A stretch of 43,886 bases of DNA from JAGOBP01 sp046328575. GTDB lineage: Bacteria > Chloroflexota > Anaerolineae > Fen-1058. The notes below the pieces were generated by a model. That model did no database searches. It was given only the letters and a program-made list of their open reading frames with translations, and was not told the DNA's origin. Shown here in pieces: positions 1 to 7,196 of the stretch. Numbering within the stretch: position 1 is the stretch's first letter; each line of letters starts with the position of its first letter. Both the position numbers and the translations under genes were made by a program. Location: contig JAXLWI010000035.1 of the NCBI GenBank assembly GCA_046328575.1, positions 1-43,886 on the forward strand, read 5' to 3'.

Positions 1-2
1 AA

Positions 3-839
3 ACATATGAAGGTCGCGCCTCGCTCCGCGCCTGGCTGTACAAGATCGCCACGCACGCGTGCTTCGACGCGATCGATCGGCGGCCGCACCGCCGCATCTT
101 GCCGATGGCGAAGCCAGCATCGATTGATCCGCATCAGCCCCCCGCTCCGCCGCTCACCGAACCGATCTGGCTGGAGCCTTATCCCGATGATTTGATCGCC
201 GAACCAGAGACCGGCCCGGAAGCGCGGTATGCGGCGCATGAAAGCGTGACGCTGGCCTTCATCGCTGCATTACAAGGACTGCCCGCGCGTCAACGGGCGG
301 TGTTGATTCTATGTGATGTGCTGGACTGGCGCACACGCGAAGTCGCCGCATTGCTGGATATGACAGTCGCGGCTGTGAACAGCGCCTTGCATCGCGCCCG
401 GGTGACGATGCTGAGCACCTATCACCCACGCGGTCGTGACACGGTCCGAGCGGCTGGCGATGCCACGCTGCGTCCTCTGCTGGAGCGTTACGTGCATGCC
501 TGGGAATCGGGTGACATTGGCGAGCTCATCGCGTTGCTCAAAGATGATGCCACCTTCAGTATGCCGCCGATCCCGACGTGGTTTCACGGTCGAGCCACTA
601 TTGAAGCGGCTCTGCAGCCGGCCATCTTCAACGACAATTCACGCGGACGATGGCGGCTGCAAGCCGTTCGCGCCAATCGACAACCCGGTTATGCCCTTTA
701 TCAACGCTCGGATGCAGGCGGCTATGATCTCTTCGGCTTGCAGATCTTAACGATCGACGGCGACCAAATCTCGGATGTCATCACGTTTATGGATTCGAGC
801 TCTTTCGCGCGTTTCGACGTTCCGCCGCATCTCGCCTAA
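3..839 (+). CDS. ECF-type RNA polymerase sigma factor with SnoaL-like C-terminal domain (5' truncated by window edge)
   Basis: The frame is open from the first bases of the window, so the true start lies to the left. The visible N-terminus (YEGRASLRAWLYKIATHACF) is the end of sigma region 2, which binds the -10 element. A proline-rich linker with WLEPYPDDL follows, then region 4 with the helix-turn-helix (ALQGLPARQRAVLILCD, then TREVAALLDMTVAAVNSALH). After region 4 about 120 residues (LRPLLERYVHAWESGDIGELIALL onward) read as a SnoaL/NTF2-like domain. ECF41/ECF56-type sigma factors have this order, and their C-terminal domain tunes activity in place of a separate anti-sigma factor. The tryptophan-containing linker matches the ECF41 WLPEP-like linker in position. 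No anti-sigma gene is visible on the right side. Family call is confident; subgroup is inference. Confidence 0.88.
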   Translation, partial: TYEGRASLRAWLYKIATHACFDAIDRRPHRRILPMAKPASIDPHQPPAPPLTEPIWLEPYPDDLIAEPETGPEARYAAHESVTLAFIAALQGLPARQRAVLILCDVLDWRTREVAALLDMTVAAVNSALHRARVTMLSTYHPRGRDTVRAAGDATLRPLLERYVHAWESGDIGELIALLKDDATFSMPPIPTWFHGRATIEAALQPAIFNDNSRGRWRLQAVRANRQPGYALYQRSDAGGYDLFGLQILTIDGDQISDVITFMDSSSFARFDVPPHLA

Positions 840-980
840 CCGACCGCATAACCGTTTCGTTGTGGCATGTCGCACACGCTATCGCCATTTCGGCCAACAC
901 CTGTTTGTCATGCCCCTGCGGTTATCTAGTCACCAGCAGATTGATCGATAGCCGGCGTGCTTATCATCTCACTGGCTTGT

Positions 981-2726
981 TCATTGGTGTTGTCTGTTGA
1001 GTGATTGGCCTCTGGAAACCGCGGAGCCATTGGCCCAAATAGTTGGAAGTAGAATCGTGTATGATGGCGCAAGAACCGTTGGGATATTGGATAAAACTAT
1101 CGGAAGCAATACAGTATAGGAAGGTGCCGAAACACTATCATCAATTTCTATCTCGGCTGCGCGGTCGTGACGAATCTGTAACACCGCTGTTTGGCTATCA
1201 TATACCCAGCCTTCCTTATCCAGATCGGACCGTTCGGCTAAGACGACACCGCCCGCTCTGACCGTTCTAGGCACAAAGCCCAGCTTCAAGGTTTCAATCG
1301 ATTTGGGAGCGTAGGTTGAATATATTACCTGTGTCGTTGTATAGATAATGCTTTTGACCACGGACGAAGAGCTCAACAAATGGTTCTGCCCACTCGGCGC
1401 CAATTCGGGTGTAGCCGCCATGGCTCTCAAGTAGTGCCGCACATAGTCGCCGTAGCCGTCGGTCAACCACGTGTCGCTCGTGGGATATTTATTCCTGCCA
1501 TTTTCGTCCACCATATACGTTGCCCAATTCAATTGCCTTATCGCCCCGTCTTTGCGCGAATCGTCGCCGGTTTTTTGAGCGTAAATTAGCTCCACTGATC
1601 CGTGGCGGGCAGTGTGACTGTTGCCCGGATTCATGTATTGAGTCTGCTCATCAATTGGCAGAACACCATAATCGCTCCACGTCACTCCGTTCCACGTATC
1701 GTCGCCAAATGTTGCGATCGTCCAGTCCAGGATATTCCTAGCCAGCGCAAGTCCGTTAGCATCCCAATCGGGATGTTCCAAGATATACCAAGCCATAGTA
1801 TCTGCATTGATCTCAGTGTCCGACCAAACGCCAATATCTTCAAAAAACGGCCCCCATTTATTATTCATGATGGGATAAGTTTTCAGCCAATTGCTAACCG
1901 TACTTCTCGCGTTATTGTAGGCCGTGATATTGCCTTGATTAATCTCGATCAAGTTATCCCAAAGCCGTAATGCGCCAGTCCAATTTGACGTGTAACTATC
2001 GGCAATTTCGCCTGTATTGACGTTTACCCGAAACGGCAACGGTGAATTATCGCCATCGCCCGGCACGACATGACTCGACAAAGTGTCGGCAATGTTTATC
2101 GCCGCTATCAAATATCGAGAGTTTCCCGTAATCTTATAAAGCGTAACCAGTTCTGCGCCGAATGAGCCGGCTTTATCGGGTTGCGTAAAGCCTTCTCCCC
2201 GTTCCAAATCTCGGCTAAAAAAGCCCGGCCCGACCGACAAATCGCCTTCGCCATTGTACGGAAAGGGCAAGTTCGGCCACAGCGCGTCCGAGGCAGACAA
2301 TCCATAATCGAGATAGAAATCCGCAATCTGAATCATATTATCGAGAACGGCCTGATCACCCGTATATTGATAGTAAAGATGCCACGAGGAAAGGGCCATC
2401 GCCAGTTGATCTCCCCCAATACCATCATTCGCTTCGGCGATACGATGCTGTAAATAGTGCTTCACGCCATTTGTCCCCACTGGCAGATTCACCCAATAGT
2501 TGAAGATCAGATTCAGGATACGATCATATGATTCGCCTAAATTAGTCGGTGAATACCACGGCAAAATGAGCCCATTTTGATCAGTTTCGATCTCGTGAAA
2601 GACCAAGATTGGTGCTCTTGGGGCAGCCGTCACAGCCCCCATTGGTCTGGACAGACTGGTTATGCACAGGGCAAGTATTATTCCGACGAGTAGACTTATC
2701 TGTACGCCTGACAGCCGTATTTTCAT
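981..2726 (-). CDS. Secreted alpha/alpha-toroid (six-hairpin glycosidase-like) protein
   Basis: A 581-residue exported protein. I chose ATG at 2726, not the upstream alternative at 2753, because AGGAGT lies 7 nt before it and the protein then begins with a signal peptide (MKIRLSGVQISLLVGIILAL). The body has repeated helical-hairpin segments such as LAMALSSWHLYYQYTGD, FGAELVTLYKITGNSRYL and GSVELIYAQKTGDDSR, which resemble six-hairpin glycosidases and the catalytic region of glucuronyl C5-epimerases. No catalytic residues can be assigned. The C-terminus has two copies of a PSYT-[VI]-LLP motif (about residues 533-566), likely related to the YLPLV motif of the large protein at 12501-15770. Codon use is more AT-rich than in neighbours, and GATC, which is dense elsewhere, is sparse here. 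That suggests a recent arrival or relaxed selection. Exact activity unknown. Confidence 0.75.
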   Translation of the reverse strand: MKIRLSGVQISLLVGIILALCITSLSRPMGAVTAAPRAPILVFHEIETDQNGLILPWYSPTNLGESYDRILNLIFNYWVNLPVGTNGVKHYLQHRIAEANDGIGGDQLAMALSSWHLYYQYTGDQAVLDNMIQIADFYLDYGLSASDALWPNLPFPYNGEGDLSVGPGFFSRDLERGEGFTQPDKAGSFGAELVTLYKITGNSRYLIAAINIADTLSSHVVPGDGDNSPLPFRVNVNTGEIADSYTSNWTGALRLWDNLIEINQGNITAYNNARSTVSNWLKTYPIMNNKWGPFFEDIGVWSDTEINADTMAWYILEHPDWDANGLALARNILDWTIATFGDDTWNGVTWSDYGVLPIDEQTQYMNPGNSHTARHGSVELIYAQKTGDDSRKDGAIRQLNWATYMVDENGRNKYPTSDTWLTDGYGDYVRHYLRAMAATPELAPSGQNHLLSSSSVVKSIIYTTTQVIYSTYAPKSIETLKLGFVPRTVRAGGVVLAERSDLDKEGWVYDSQTAVLQIRHDRAAEIEIDDSVSAPSYTVLLPIVLSNIPTVLAPSYTILLPTIWANGSAVSRGQSLNRQHQ

Positions 2727-2917
2727 CGCGAGACTCCTGGACAAAACAGACATGAGTTGTTGGAACGAATATTGTTGGTTAGAAATGGTATGCAGATTTT
2801 CAAAAAATGCTAGTCAGAGTTTCGTACAAATCTGCGCCTGAGCCAATAAGTATTTCACCGCAATCTACAACTGGACTGCCAACATGCGCAGAACAAACAA
2901 ATTCCCTTCGAGTCGAG

Positions 2918-2923
2918 TATAAT
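2918..2923 (+). promoter_or_regulatory. -10 element TATAAT of a probable leaderless comEC transcript
   Basis: TATAAT ends exactly 6 nt before the ATG at 2930, so initiation 7 nt downstream of the -10 would fall on the A of the start codon. There is no Shine-Dalgarno sequence between them and no good -35 hexamer. Confidence 0.6.
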
Positions 2924-2929
2924 GCGCCC

Positions 2930-5110
2930 ATGCCCTTCATCTACCTCAGCACCGGTTGGCTGATTGGTATTTGGCTCGCTTCGGCCTTCAAACTGCCGAT
3001 CGAATTTCTGCTCCTCAGCGGCCTCAGCGCGTTCATCGGCATCTTCTTCTGGCGTGACACCCGCCGCGCCAAACTGATCTGGTTGAGTGTGCTGTTTGCC
3101 GCGATTGGCGGCGCGCGCTATTTGATCTCACTGCCGCATTTCGATAACACGTCTTTGTCCACTTACAACGGCGTTGGCGAAGTCACCGTCGAAGGCGTGC
3201 TCGTCGCCGAACCCGATGTGCGCGATACCTACATCAACCTGCGCGTCAACGCCGATCGGATTACGCTGCCCGATCGGAACACGTATTCGATCAACGGTTT
3301 GCTCCTCACGCGACCGTCACGTCCAAACGAATTTCGCTACGGCGACCGCGTGCGCGTCACTGGCGAACTGATCGCCCCACCAGAATTCGCCACCTTCGAT
3401 TACAAGGACTACCTCGCACGGCAAGGCATTTATGCGATGATCGATCGGCCGCGCCTCAGCGTCCTCGCGCATGATCAAGGTAGCCCCATCTTGGCCGCGA
3501 TCTTTGCATTTCGTGCCCGCGCCCGCGACGTCATCGCACAGATTTTGCCGGAACCATCGGCGTCGCTATTGACGGGCATCTTGCTCGGCGACGACAGTGG
3601 TCTGCCGTCCGCGGTGCAAGATGAGTTTCGCGCCACGGGCACGACGCACATCATCGCGATTTCAGGTTACAACATCACAATTTTGATCGGCATCCTGTCG
3701 GCAATCACGATCGGCTTTGTCGGGCGACGGCGCGCCTTCTATATCATGTTGATTGGCCTCAGCGCCTACGCCGTGATGGTGGGTGGTTCGGCCTCAGTCG
3801 TGCGCGCGACGATCATGGGCTTGCTGATGCTGTGGGCCGATCATCTAGGGCGGCAGTACGCCGCGCCGAATGCGCTGTTCGCGTCTGGCCTCATCATGAC
3901 TGCCATCGATCCCAACACACTCTTCGACGTCGGCTTTCAACTCAGTTTTGTGGCCACGCTGGGTCTGATGATCTACGCGCGGCCGTTTGCCAAGGTCACT
4001 GAGAAATTGCTGACGCGACTATTCAGCAACACGCTGGCGCGACAAATCGTGGGGGTAGTCAACGACGCGGTGCTCGTCACGCTTGCTGCACAAGTTGCCA
4101 CGCTGCCCCTCTTGATGGCGTATTTTCGCCAACTCTCGCTCGTCGCGTTGATCACCAATCCGCTGGTTCTACCCGCGCAAACCGGCGTCATGGTGTTCGG
4201 TCTCGTCGCGTTAGGCGCAGGTCTGATCCTGATCCCGCTCGGGCAGGTGCTGGCCTGGCTGGCGTGGATCTTTCTCGCGTGGACACTCAACGTCATTCAT
4301 CTCTTTGCGTCGATTCCCAATGCGGCCATTCCTTTGGATTACATTTCGCCGATCTGGATTGCGGCATACTACGGGATACTACTTGGCGTGACGTGGTATC
4401 TCAAACGCCCGATCGATCAGCGGCCCACAAAAATTCGACAGCTGCTCACGAAGCGCAACTTGCTCGTTAGCGGCGGGCTCGCCGCAGTGCTGATCGGTGT
4501 GGCGGTGTCGTGGCAACCCGATCGACAGCTGCACGTGATCGCGCTGGATGTTGAGAATCATCCTGTACTTGTGCAAACCGCTGAAGGCCGCATCATCCTC
4601 ATTGGCGGGTCAAACAGCCCATCGGGTTTGCTGGCCGCGGTCGGCGGACAACTGCCGTTCTGGAAACGGGAGATCGATCTGTTGATTGTGCCGCGCGCTG
4701 ATGCGGCTGAATTGAATGGGTTGCTCGGTATCCTCGATCGATATCGCGTTAAACAAGTGGTAGCCGTTGAGGTGCCGACCACCAATCGGGCCGGAAATGA
4801 ATGGCGCACGGCTTTGCTGAAAGCGAATCTGCAACCGATCGATCTGCAAGCCCTGAATGTTGAACCTGGCTGTGATATCACGTTTGATCAAACCAGTGTC
4901 GTGATTAACTCATCGCTGGCAATCGGGTCAAGCGAACTGGCCGACATCAACGTGATCGCCGCACCCATCGATCGGCTTCCGCAACGACCTCAAGTCATCT
5001 TGAGTTGGACGGCCTACTCAACCGATCCGCGTGTCATCAATCTGACCGAGCATGGCACGCTGAGTTTGACCCCGACCACCGATAGTTGGACGATCGGCTT
5101 TAGCCGCTAA
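2930..5110 (+). CDS. comEC: ComEC/Rec2-family DNA-uptake channel with degenerate metallo-beta-lactamase domain
   Basis: A 726-residue polytopic membrane protein predicted to carry single-stranded DNA across the cytoplasmic membrane in natural transformation. Order: N-terminal membrane hairpins (residues 1-60), an OB-like DUF4131 region (about 75-165, with GDRVRVTGEL), the competence domain with its signature ILLGDDSGLPSAVQDEFRATGTTHIIAISGYN and many membrane helices (about 190-510), then a soluble C-terminal beta-lactamase-like domain (about 540-726). In the last domain the usual zinc motif HxHxDH is absent: the aligned segment is VPRADAAELNGLLGIL, around residue 587, and the first strand reads IALDVENHPVL where families usually have a DVGQGD-like motif. 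I chose ATG 2930 because the first membrane helix follows it at once and a TATAAT box sits 6 nt upstream. The earlier start at 2807 would add 41 polar residues with no ribosome site. Confidence 0.92.
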   Translation: MPFIYLSTGWLIGIWLASAFKLPIEFLLLSGLSAFIGIFFWRDTRRAKLIWLSVLFAAIGGARYLISLPHFDNTSLSTYNGVGEVTVEGVLVAEPDVRDTYINLRVNADRITLPDRNTYSINGLLLTRPSRPNEFRYGDRVRVTGELIAPPEFATFDYKDYLARQGIYAMIDRPRLSVLAHDQGSPILAAIFAFRARARDVIAQILPEPSASLLTGILLGDDSGLPSAVQDEFRATGTTHIIAISGYNITILIGILSAITIGFVGRRRAFYIMLIGLSAYAVMVGGSASVVRATIMGLLMLWADHLGRQYAAPNALFASGLIMTAIDPNTLFDVGFQLSFVATLGLMIYARPFAKVTEKLLTRLFSNTLARQIVGVVNDAVLVTLAAQVATLPLLMAYFRQLSLVALITNPLVLPAQTGVMVFGLVALGAGLILIPLGQVLAWLAWIFLAWTLNVIHLFASIPNAAIPLDYISPIWIAAYYGILLGVTWYLKRPIDQRPTKIRQLLTKRNLLVSGGLAAVLIGVAVSWQPDRQLHVIALDVENHPVLVQTAEGRIILIGGSNSPSGLLAAVGGQLPFWKREIDLLIVPRADAAELNGLLGILDRYRVKQVVAVEVPTTNRAGNEWRTALLKANLQPIDLQALNVEPGCDITFDQTSVVINSSLAIGSSELADINVIAAPIDRLPQRPQVILSWTAYSTDPRVINLTEHGTLSLTPTTDSWTIGFSR

Positions 5111-5111
5111 T

Positions 5112-5140
5112 TTGACACGTCTCCAAACGTAGTTTATAAT
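5112..5140 (+). promoter_or_regulatory. Consensus sigma-70 promoter (TTGACA-17-TATAAT) of the copper chaperone/regulator operon
   Basis: TTGACA at 5112-5117 and TATAAT at 5135-5140 are both perfect, with the optimal 17-nt spacer. It begins 2 nt after the comEC stop codon. Expected start of transcription is near 5147, which leaves a leader of about 46 nt. Confidence 0.85.
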
Positions 5141-5143
5141 CGC

Positions 5144-5173
5144 GATAATATTTGTTATTTTTAACAAAATATC
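5144..5173 (+). promoter_or_regulatory. AT-rich dyad, candidate operator overlapping the transcription start
   Basis: TTTGTTA (5151-5157) and TAACAAA (5162-5168) form a 7-bp inverted repeat with a 4-nt spacer. The flanks ATA and ATATC extend it imperfectly to about 5144-5173. It lies just downstream of a consensus promoter, where a bound repressor would block initiation. DeoR-family repressors often bind AT-rich TTTGTT-like repeats, and a DeoR-type protein is encoded in the same transcript. Binding is inferred. Confidence 0.5.
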
Positions 5174-5192
5174 AAATCGCAAGGAGGCGATC

Positions 5193-5645
5193 ATGAGGAA
5201 GTTAGCTTGGCTGGTGTTGATTGGCGTAATGGTGGTAACGGCTTGTGCTCCAGCGGCGGCGCCTGGACCCAAGATCACGGTCGAAGCTGTGTGGGGGCGT
5301 TCCTCACCCAAGGTTGCTGGTGCGGGGGCGTTCTATCTGAACATCAAGAACACCGGCAGCGAGGCTGATAAGCTGGTCGGCGCCAAGTCGGATGCGTGCG
5401 GCACGGTGGAACTGCACGAGACAGTTGACAAGGGTGGTGGTATGATGGAGATGCAGCCCATCGCCGGCCAAACCATTGAGATTAAAGCAGGCACCACCGT
5501 GGAGTTGAAGCCCGGCGGCATGCATGTCATGTGTATGATGAAGAAAGCTGACTTTAAAGCCGGCGACAAGTATTCCATCACGCTGGTCTTTGAAAAGTCA
5601 GGTGAGATCAAGGTCGACGCCGACATCAAGGATACGGCGATGTAG
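5193..5645 (+). CDS. pcuC: PCu(A)C periplasmic/extracytoplasmic copper chaperone, lipoprotein
   Basis: A 150-residue exported protein. The signal peptide ends in lipobox VTAC, so Cys18 would be lipidated and the protein held on the outer face of the membrane. The DUF461/PCu(A)C copper site is visible: His75, the Met84/85/87 cluster, then His111-Val-Met113, matching the family pattern H-x(n)-M-x(21-24)-H-x-M. This family binds Cu(I) and delivers it to the CuA or CuB centre of cytochrome oxidase. Additional thiols Cys69 and Cys114 lie near the ligands. An AAGGAGG site sits 8 nt before the ATG. The stop is 9 nt before the DeoR-NosL gene, so the two are almost certainly cotranscribed from the 5112 promoter and ended at the 6257 terminator. 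Function assignment is strong; the copper donor or acceptor is not known. Confidence 0.93.
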   Translation: MRKLAWLVLIGVMVVTACAPAAAPGPKITVEAVWGRSSPKVAGAGAFYLNIKNTGSEADKLVGAKSDACGTVELHETVDKGGGMMEMQPIAGQTIEIKAGTTVELKPGGMHVMCMMKKADFKAGDKYSITLVFEKSGEIKVDADIKDTAM

Positions 5646-5654
5646 AGGAGCGCT

Positions 5655-6239
5655 ATGCCCACTTCCAAAGCTCTGTCTGCCATTGAACGTCAAAACCACA
5701 TCGTCGAGATGTTGGCCGAGAGTGGCTCGGCTCAAGTCGATGATTTGGTGAAAGCGCTGCACGTGTCCAAGATGACCGTGCACCGTGATCTCGATGCGTT
5801 GGAGGCAGAGGGGCGGTTGCGGAAGGTGCATGGTGGCGCGGCGCTAACGGAGACCCGAAAAACAGATGAATGCTGTTTCTGTCACGGGACCATCCCGCCC
5901 GACTCGCGCAGCAAGGTCACACTTCACATGGCGGATGGCACGCAACAACATGCTTGCTGTCCGCACTGTGGCTTGTTGTCACTGCCACGGCTCGGCGCAG
6001 CTGTTTCGTCTGTGCTGGTGACTGATTTTCTGTATGGACGCGTGGTCAACGCCCGGTTGGCGGCATACCTCGTTAATCCAGCGCTCGACATCTGCTGTGC
6101 GCCGACGACGTTAGCCTTTCAAGCACGTGCCGATGCCGAGCGTTTTCAGCAGGGCTTCGGCGGACAGGTGCTCAGTTTGACCGAGGCTCAAACCGCACTT
6201 AAGAACGCGATGGCGCTGTCATCGACGAGCGCTGACTAG
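5655..6239 (+). CDS. DeoR-type helix-turn-helix fused to a cysteine-rich NosL-like domain; candidate copper-responsive regulator
   Basis: A 194-residue protein without signal peptide. Residues 10-62 are a typical DeoR winged HTH (IVEMLAESGSAQVDDLVKAL, then VSKMTVHRDLDALEAEG). The sugar-phosphate-binding DeoRC domain that normally follows is missing. Residues 71-185 instead resemble NosL, the copper-binding accessory protein of nitrous oxide reductase: a paired-cysteine start (Cys73-Cys74-x-Cys76-His77), a second cluster (Cys101-Cys102-Pro-His-Cys105), a third pair (Cys147-Cys148), and the NosL-like ending TLAFQARADAERFQQGFGGQVLS. What is seen is a DNA-binding head plus a thiol-rich, probably metal-binding tail. 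The inference is that Cu(I) or another soft metal controls binding to DNA, most simply to the dyad at 5144-5173. It follows pcuC by 9 nt with GAGG as ribosome site. A redox or zinc sensor is the main alternative. Confidence 0.8.
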   Translation: MPTSKALSAIERQNHIVEMLAESGSAQVDDLVKALHVSKMTVHRDLDALEAEGRLRKVHGGAALTETRKTDECCFCHGTIPPDSRSKVTLHMADGTQQHACCPHCGLLSLPRLGAAVSSVLVTDFLYGRVVNARLAAYLVNPALDICCAPTTLAFQARADAERFQQGFGGQVLSLTEAQTALKNAMALSSTSAD

Positions 6240-6256
6240 CTGCTGAACAACCAGAT

Positions 6257-6293
6257 GCGCTGCCTTTAATCATCAAGGCAGCGCAATTTTTTT
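6257..6293 (+). terminator. Strong intrinsic terminator of the pcuC-regulator operon
   Basis: GCGCTGCCTT (6257-6266) pairs perfectly with AAGGCAGCGC (6275-6284) across an 8-nt loop and is followed by AATTTTTTT. It lies 18 nt after the regulator's stop codon and separates this two-gene unit from the rest of the copper region. Confidence 0.92.
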
Positions 6294-6380
6294 AGCAAGC
6301 GCGTCCGGTCTGAATTAGGTATCAATTCGCCAAAGCTGCGCTAAACGTGTTATGATTGAGCATCGCTTCTAGCCAAAGCG

Positions 6381-6827
6381 GTGTCGTTGATGTGCCACGC
6401 TGGACTATCTCACATATCATCCATGAACGGGACTTTGCAAGCTGGCCGAACCAACCGCCAGCTTAGCCGCATGACCTTGAATCTGTTGATTGGTGCCTGG
6501 CTGATACTGGTGCAGCCGGGCATGAGCTATTATTGGTTGATCAGCCCTCACGTCCACGCTGAGATCGATGCGGAACTATACGGCCAGTCGCCAACGGGCG
6601 AGACACTGCCTGGACACACACCGCACCTGCCGCATCAACACCCAATTAGCCCCGGCATGACCGCGCCCGAATCGACCATTTCGAATCCCGTCGATCTGGG
6701 CGTTCGCGCGTCAATTTGGTCGGCTGCACAACAACTGGCTCTGCTCAATCGCGTATTTGAGATCAGCGAGGCAGTGGAGTCCCTAGTGATAGAACCACCC
6801 CGTCAACCGCCACGCGCTACGCTATAA
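6381..6827 (+). CDS. Small membrane-anchored protein with His/Met/Pro-rich segment, hypothetical
   Basis: About 148 residues if it starts at the GTG at 6381 (ATG alternatives at 6390 and 6423; no clear ribosome site decides). A possible -10 element TATGAT lies at 6351-6356. One hydrophobic segment (MTLNLLIGAWLILVQPG) is followed by an extracytoplasmic stretch with HVHAE and HTPHLPHQHPISPGM, which could bind soft or borderline metals. The rest is a short helical tail (LALLNRVFEISEAVESL). I do not recognise a family. Its place, between the chaperone/regulator pair and the copper ectodomain genes on the same strand, is the only functional hint. Confidence 0.5.
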   Translation: MSLMCHAGLSHISSMNGTLQAGRTNRQLSRMTLNLLIGAWLILVQPGMSYYWLISPHVHAEIDAELYGQSPTGETLPGHTPHLPHQHPISPGMTAPESTISNPVDLGVRASIWSAAQQLALLNRVFEISEAVESLVIEPPRQPPRATL

Positions 6828-6979
6828 AACAACGGCGTTTGTCTTAGCCGCAGTAGTTGTTTGACAGACCACGGACTTGATCGCTTGGACCTTAAACCGT
6901 CGAATTTAGCGTTCCAAGCCGTGTGGGATGCTGCACTGAAGCCTGACACAAGCAGTGCGCGCAAACTGGAAGACAGCCT

Positions 6980-7192
6980 ATGTTGATTTCAACGCTCTTG
7001 GCACCGAGTCTTCACGGCACGATCGGCGTGCAGGACGAAATAGCTTTGCTCGTATCGCCACTCATCGTGCTACTCACGATCGTGATGCTGAGACTCTGGC
7101 GAGCACGCAATCGCGTCCAAGCGGATCGTGGGCGGACTCGCGTCAAGCGACCGGCCTACCGCCGAGGGCCAAGGTCGTTACACAAAGGATAA
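6980..7192 (+). CDS. Short single-span membrane protein, hypothetical
   Basis: Seventy residues: a hydrophobic helix (IALLVSPLIVLLTIVML) followed by a strongly basic tail (RLWRARNRVQADRGR and onward), as expected for a small protein with its C-terminus in the cytoplasm. GGAAG lies about 9 nt before the ATG. It ends 4 nt before the next gene, which supports translational coupling, but a shifted reading frame also spans the region, so this is a tentative call. Confidence 0.4.
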   Translation: MLISTLLAPSLHGTIGVQDEIALLVSPLIVLLTIVMLRLWRARNRVQADRGRTRVKRPAYRRGPRSLHKG

Positions 7193-7196
7193 TCTC

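Noticed and set aside
6861..6866. TTGACA as -35 of a promoter for the 6980-7778 genes
   Set aside because: No acceptable -10 hexamer at 16-18 nt; left out of the feature list.
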